Shown here: one piece after another, positions 60,845 through 64,000 of the stretch | Layout of the letters: every line of letters begins with the position of its first letter | How positions within the stretch are numbered: position 1 is the first letter of the stretch | Assembly: GCA_905182985.1 (NCBI GenBank) | Contig: CAJJDN010000012.1 | Coordinates: 554,778-618,777, forward strand | Direction of reading: 5' to 3' | Origin: Paramecium sonneborni | Lineage: Eukaryota; Ciliophora; Oligohymenophorea; Peniculida; Parameciidae | DNA: 64,000 bases | Translations under genes and position numbers: made by a program | Notes under the pieces: model-generated | The model's database searches: none | Seen by the model: only the letters and a program-made list of their open reading frames with translations | Told to the model about the DNA's origin: nothing

Positions 60845-63255
60845 ATGGATTAGCTTGATATTGATTCGTCTAAGTTTGATTGTCAAAAATATGTTGGAGA
60901 ATTCTTAAAAAATCATAGTGTTTAAGATTTAATTCAAAGGCACAATTAATTGCAATAAGAAATTAAAGAATACGATTCAGATATATAATCATTAGTTTTT
61001 GAAAATTACAGGTACAAGAACAAATTAGATATAGCAAATTCATATCATCAATTGACACAGTAAAAAAGATGAAAACTGATATCACCTAAATAGATTAAAA
61101 GGTCGAGACTTTGGCACAATCCATGAGTAAAATAGCTTAATTGTCTAGAAGAATAGATTCTTAATTATCTATTAAAAGAGAAGAAATCATAAAATTAGAT
61201 ACAGTCAATAAGGATTTAAGTAGGCTTAATTCTGTTTGCAATTTTCCTCATATTATACAAAAAGAATTAGATCAATATAAAATTAGTAAAGGAAAGAATT
61301 ATGATGAATATTTTAATGAGACTGCTTAGTATTATAAATAGTGTTATTCAACTTTGGATCAATACAAAAATGAACCACTTATTTAACCAATTTACAAAGA
61401 AACGAATTAAAAATTAGATAATACTAGATAGATTCTTTGGAGTTCTTTAATAGAATTTAAATAATAGAATCCCCTTTTATAATTGTATTCTGAATCTAAA
61501 GTATCAATCTCTACTTAAGAGGCAAGATCAGCAGTCAAAAAGTTAATATAAATAATGGATGATGAAGAAGCAGTTCTAAGACATTATCAAAAGATCATTA
61601 AAGAAAGATATTTGACTGTAGCAAAAGAATTAATAGATAAAGCAGCTATTACAAAATCATCTGAAGTTGTAAACTTGATGGATTATTTAGAAGATAAAAG
61701 ATATGATTATACAGTAGAAGAATTAGAAGAATATAAATAAATGAAAGAAAAAGAAATAGTTAATTCAGATTCAGCGATTTAAGGATCAATTCTTTGGTTA
61801 ATCAATTAATTATGTTAAATTATATTCAAAGAATTGAAGGTTGAGGTTTCTTTTTTGCTTATTGAAATCAGAGGAACTTTAAGAGATAAGTCTTTAGAAT
61901 AATTATCAACTCAATGTATCAAAGAAATCATTCATGGAGTTTTTTAGGGTGTTACTGATAAAATGAGTTAAAAGAAAATTAATAATGTTTAAGTTAATGA
62001 AGTTTTTGTTAAATTATAAACTGAACTTTAATCATTATTTGAAAACAATTCAATTAGATAGTAATTGAGAACTGAAATTATTGACAAATTTACAGAAAAT
62101 GTTGAAAATATCTGTAGAGGATAGGTTTTTACATCTTTTAGCCATTTAAGGGTTTAATTTTTAGAGTTACTAGTGTTTGCTAAAAATGATTTATAGCGTT
62201 TGTAGCCTACAGATGAAATCAAAAGAGAGATTATGACTCTCATTACTGTAATCAAATAAAAATTAATTGCATTCACAACTATAAGGTTATTAGATCTTAA
62301 AGCTTTTGTATTTTCATAATAATAGAGTTATCTTAGAGAATAAGAGACTTATTTAAATTTAATCTAAGCTTCGTTAATCGAATTTGTTAAATTTATTGGT
62401 AAAATATTTGCTTTTAGATCTATTTCTATTTCTCAAGAATAATTAAATTAACTATTTAATGATAATTATATTATTTAGCAAGTCTTACCTTTATTAAACA
62501 CTAATGATTCAACATACTATTATTTGTTTTCAAATTAATTCTTATAATTGTACTCCAAAACTTTAAGTAATAAATTATTTGAACTTGTTAGCTAAGTTTT
62601 TTAAGGATACAAAAGTAAATATGTAATTTAATTTTAAGTCCGATCACCTACCGACCAAGAATTAAATAAACTCAAGACTTATATCAATGGATCTACCTAA
62701 AAGAATTTAATTTTATTTGCACAAGCTTAGAGTGAACATTGGATTAACATCATATTTAAATATCTAAATTAGGAAAATATTGTGTACTAACAATAAATTA
62801 CTTAAAAAATGTTATTAAATGAAGTCAAGAATTTCATTGAAGCATTAGGTTTATTATTTCCAGATACAAAAAGAGGTCTAGTAAAGAAATTGTCCTTTAT
62901 CCAACAAAATTCTTTTAATATTTAAATGGAAATCGTTATGGTAAGAAAATGTAAGATATTAGAAACTAATATAAATGACAGAAATAGTTTGCTTATAACT
63001 GTTGTAAAATATGTATTGAAAGTATTATTACAAAAAGTAAGAAGAACTTATTTTTCAGAAGAATTATATAAATAATTTTAGGTTGATTTGTATTTTGTTA
63101 TGTAATTATTGTATGATATGGTTTCTGTTGATGAAGAAGGCTTAATTGCAGGATTTTATATGGAAATTTTAGACTGTGCTGGTAAAAATTGTAAAAATGA
63201 TGTTAAAATTGATCCTAAAATATTAGAAAATTTGTCAATCTAGACTAGAATGTGA
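60845..63255 (+). CDS. VPS51-like tethering-complex subunit (GARP/EARP)
   Basis: Subunit of the GARP/EARP tether that captures endosome-derived vesicles at the Golgi. One 23-base intron (61012-61034) gives 795 aa (human 782). The N-terminal VPS51 signature is exact: KFDCQKYVGEFLKNHSVQDL, KEYDSDIQSLVFENYSKFIS, then SSIDTVKKMKTDI and LSRRIDSQLS. A 17-base alternative splice would insert two residues into the signature, so the 23-base intron is preferred. The rest is a long all-helical CATCHR-type rod (for example RTLRDKSLEQLSTQCIKEII-like segments), ending DPKILENLSIQTRM before TGA 63253-63255. Confidence 0.92.
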
Positions 63256-63280
63256 TATTTATTAAAATTATTTTATTTGC

Positions 63281-63650
63281 ATGAGTAATCGATATAAGAA
63301 TACAACTTAAAAATCATTTAAATATAAGATTCAAGTGTTTGCATTATTTTAAGCACCAATAAAAAAGAGTAGTTCAACTTAAGGTCTAAAAGAAAAAATT
63401 ATTGCATAAGAAACTAAAAAAGCTGGAGCTCTTGTATAATTAATTTTCAAATATACTCCTTTAATAATCAATCTTCCAAATATCAATCAATTCTTCATTT
63501 AGTGTTCGAGAACAATAAAAAAAAAATAAAATAGATTATAAAACAAAGAAAAATCGATAAACTAATGGTGGAATCCTTCAAAATTCTAAAATAAATTATT
63601 TTCTATCAGAACCTCGTTTAAAAATAAAATTGAATTCAGGATTAAACTGA
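63281..63650 (+). CDS. Small very basic protein, unrecognised
   Basis: ATG 63281, a 19-base intron (63335-63353) and TGA 63648-63650 give 116 aa. It is rich in Lys/Gln (VQLKVQKKKLLHKKLKKLEL) with a Ser/Asn-rich second half (NGGILQNSKINYFLSEPRLK). Starts 25 bases after the VPS51 stop, same strand. Possibly a nucleolar or ribosomal-associated protein by composition, but nothing is diagnostic. Without splicing a longer, less coding-like frame exists. Confidence 0.45.
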
Positions 63651-63850
63651 TCAATTAAATAATTAAAATAACAAATTTAATACAAATTAAAAATACTTTT
63701 TTACTTCGAAAATAATTAAGATAATTCGAGCTCAGATTTATAAATTTAGTATATATAACTCACGGCAATCCAAAATTATTTAATTGAAGTCATTTTTCAA
63801 TATAATAAATAAAATAATAAAAAAAATTCGTCTTTTATAGTAAATTAAAA

Positions 63851-63995
63851 ATGAAGAATAAGAAATAAACTAAAAATATTAAATTAAGAGGTGCAAAAAT
63901 TATTACAATTAGTCATGAAAAACCTAAATTCTTTAGCTGAACATTTATTATAATAAATCATGATAATTACAGCACAAGACCAGTAATTTATATGA
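63851..63995 (+). CDS. Candidate very short gene at window edge
   Basis: ATG 63851 (MKNKKQTKNIKLR), a 22-base intron (63891-63912), then VMKNLNSLAEHLLQQIMI and TGA 63993-63995: 40 aa. Unspliced it stops after about 29 codons. The second exon looks coding, but a further intron could carry the gene past the window end. Confidence 0.3.
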
Positions 63996-64000
63996 ATAAT

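Noticed and set aside
1..64000. CRISPR array, integron, operon or prophage-type system
   Set aside because: No spaced repeats, bacterial genes or Shine-Dalgarno-led gene strings; everything fits a compact ciliate macronuclear genome.

Overview
The window reads as macronuclear DNA of a ciliate, most likely Paramecium or a close relative. Three things show this. (1) Long open frames appear only when TAA and TAG are read as glutamine and TGA is the sole stop; recognisable proteins (Rab ending CKC, IMP3, RPL3, SPEF1) then end exactly at TGA. (2) Almost every gene carries tiny GT...AG introns, mostly 19-31 bases and often 25, which is the Paramecium size class. (3) The DNA is extremely AT-rich and genes are packed with gaps of tens to a few hundred bases on both strands. 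Standard-code ORF calling sees almost nothing real here. Gene models below were built by hand translation; splice sites were chosen where a GT...AG removal restored a conserved frame.

Layout. 0.1-9.4 kb: acidic Gln-rich coil protein, candidate membrane protein, histone H2A.Z, TGS1-like methyltransferase (minus), secreted/type I membrane protein, Rab GTPase (minus), uroporphyrinogen decarboxylase, small four-segment membrane protein. 9.8-12.6 kb: a GTSF1-like double CHHC zinc-finger protein and a protein with two p25-alpha (TPPP) domains. 13-15.1 kb: a 1,033-base direct repeat split by a single N, best explained as an unmerged contig overlap. 15.1-23.6 kb: one giant Cys-rich, polytopic surface protein (about 2,800 aa). 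24-31.7 kb: Gln-rich and small unrecognised proteins, some unresolved. 31.9-34.8 kb: ribosomal proteins L27e and L3 (convergent, 14 bases apart) and a tandem CCCH zinc-finger protein. 34.9-42.2 kb: long coiled-coil protein, SHAQKYF-type MYB protein, Twinkle-like mitochondrial primase-helicase, V-ATPase subunit F. 42.7-48.4 kb: two tandem paralogous polytopic membrane proteins, IMP3, and a DHHC palmitoyltransferase. 48.5-56.8 kb: DOP1/Dopey, a coiled-coil protein, a PCO/ADO thiol dioxygenase and SPEF1. 57-60.7 kb: unrecognised genes interrupted by a second artificial 1,227-base repeat around a single N. 60.8-64 kb: VPS51 and two small genes.

These are ordinary eukaryotic housekeeping genes with no operon logic. 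Shared themes are endomembrane traffic (Rab, DOP1, VPS51, DHHC enzyme, V-ATPase), ribosome production (L3, L27e, IMP3), cilia and microtubules (SPEF1, p25-alpha) and chromatin or small-RNA biology (H2A.Z, GTSF1-like). I saw no rRNA, tRNA, CRISPR, transposon or telomere repeat. The points most worth checking are the non-AG 3' splice site needed in V-ATPase F, the two N-flanking duplications, the in-frame TGA near 60,120, and the unrecognised tandem membrane-protein family.
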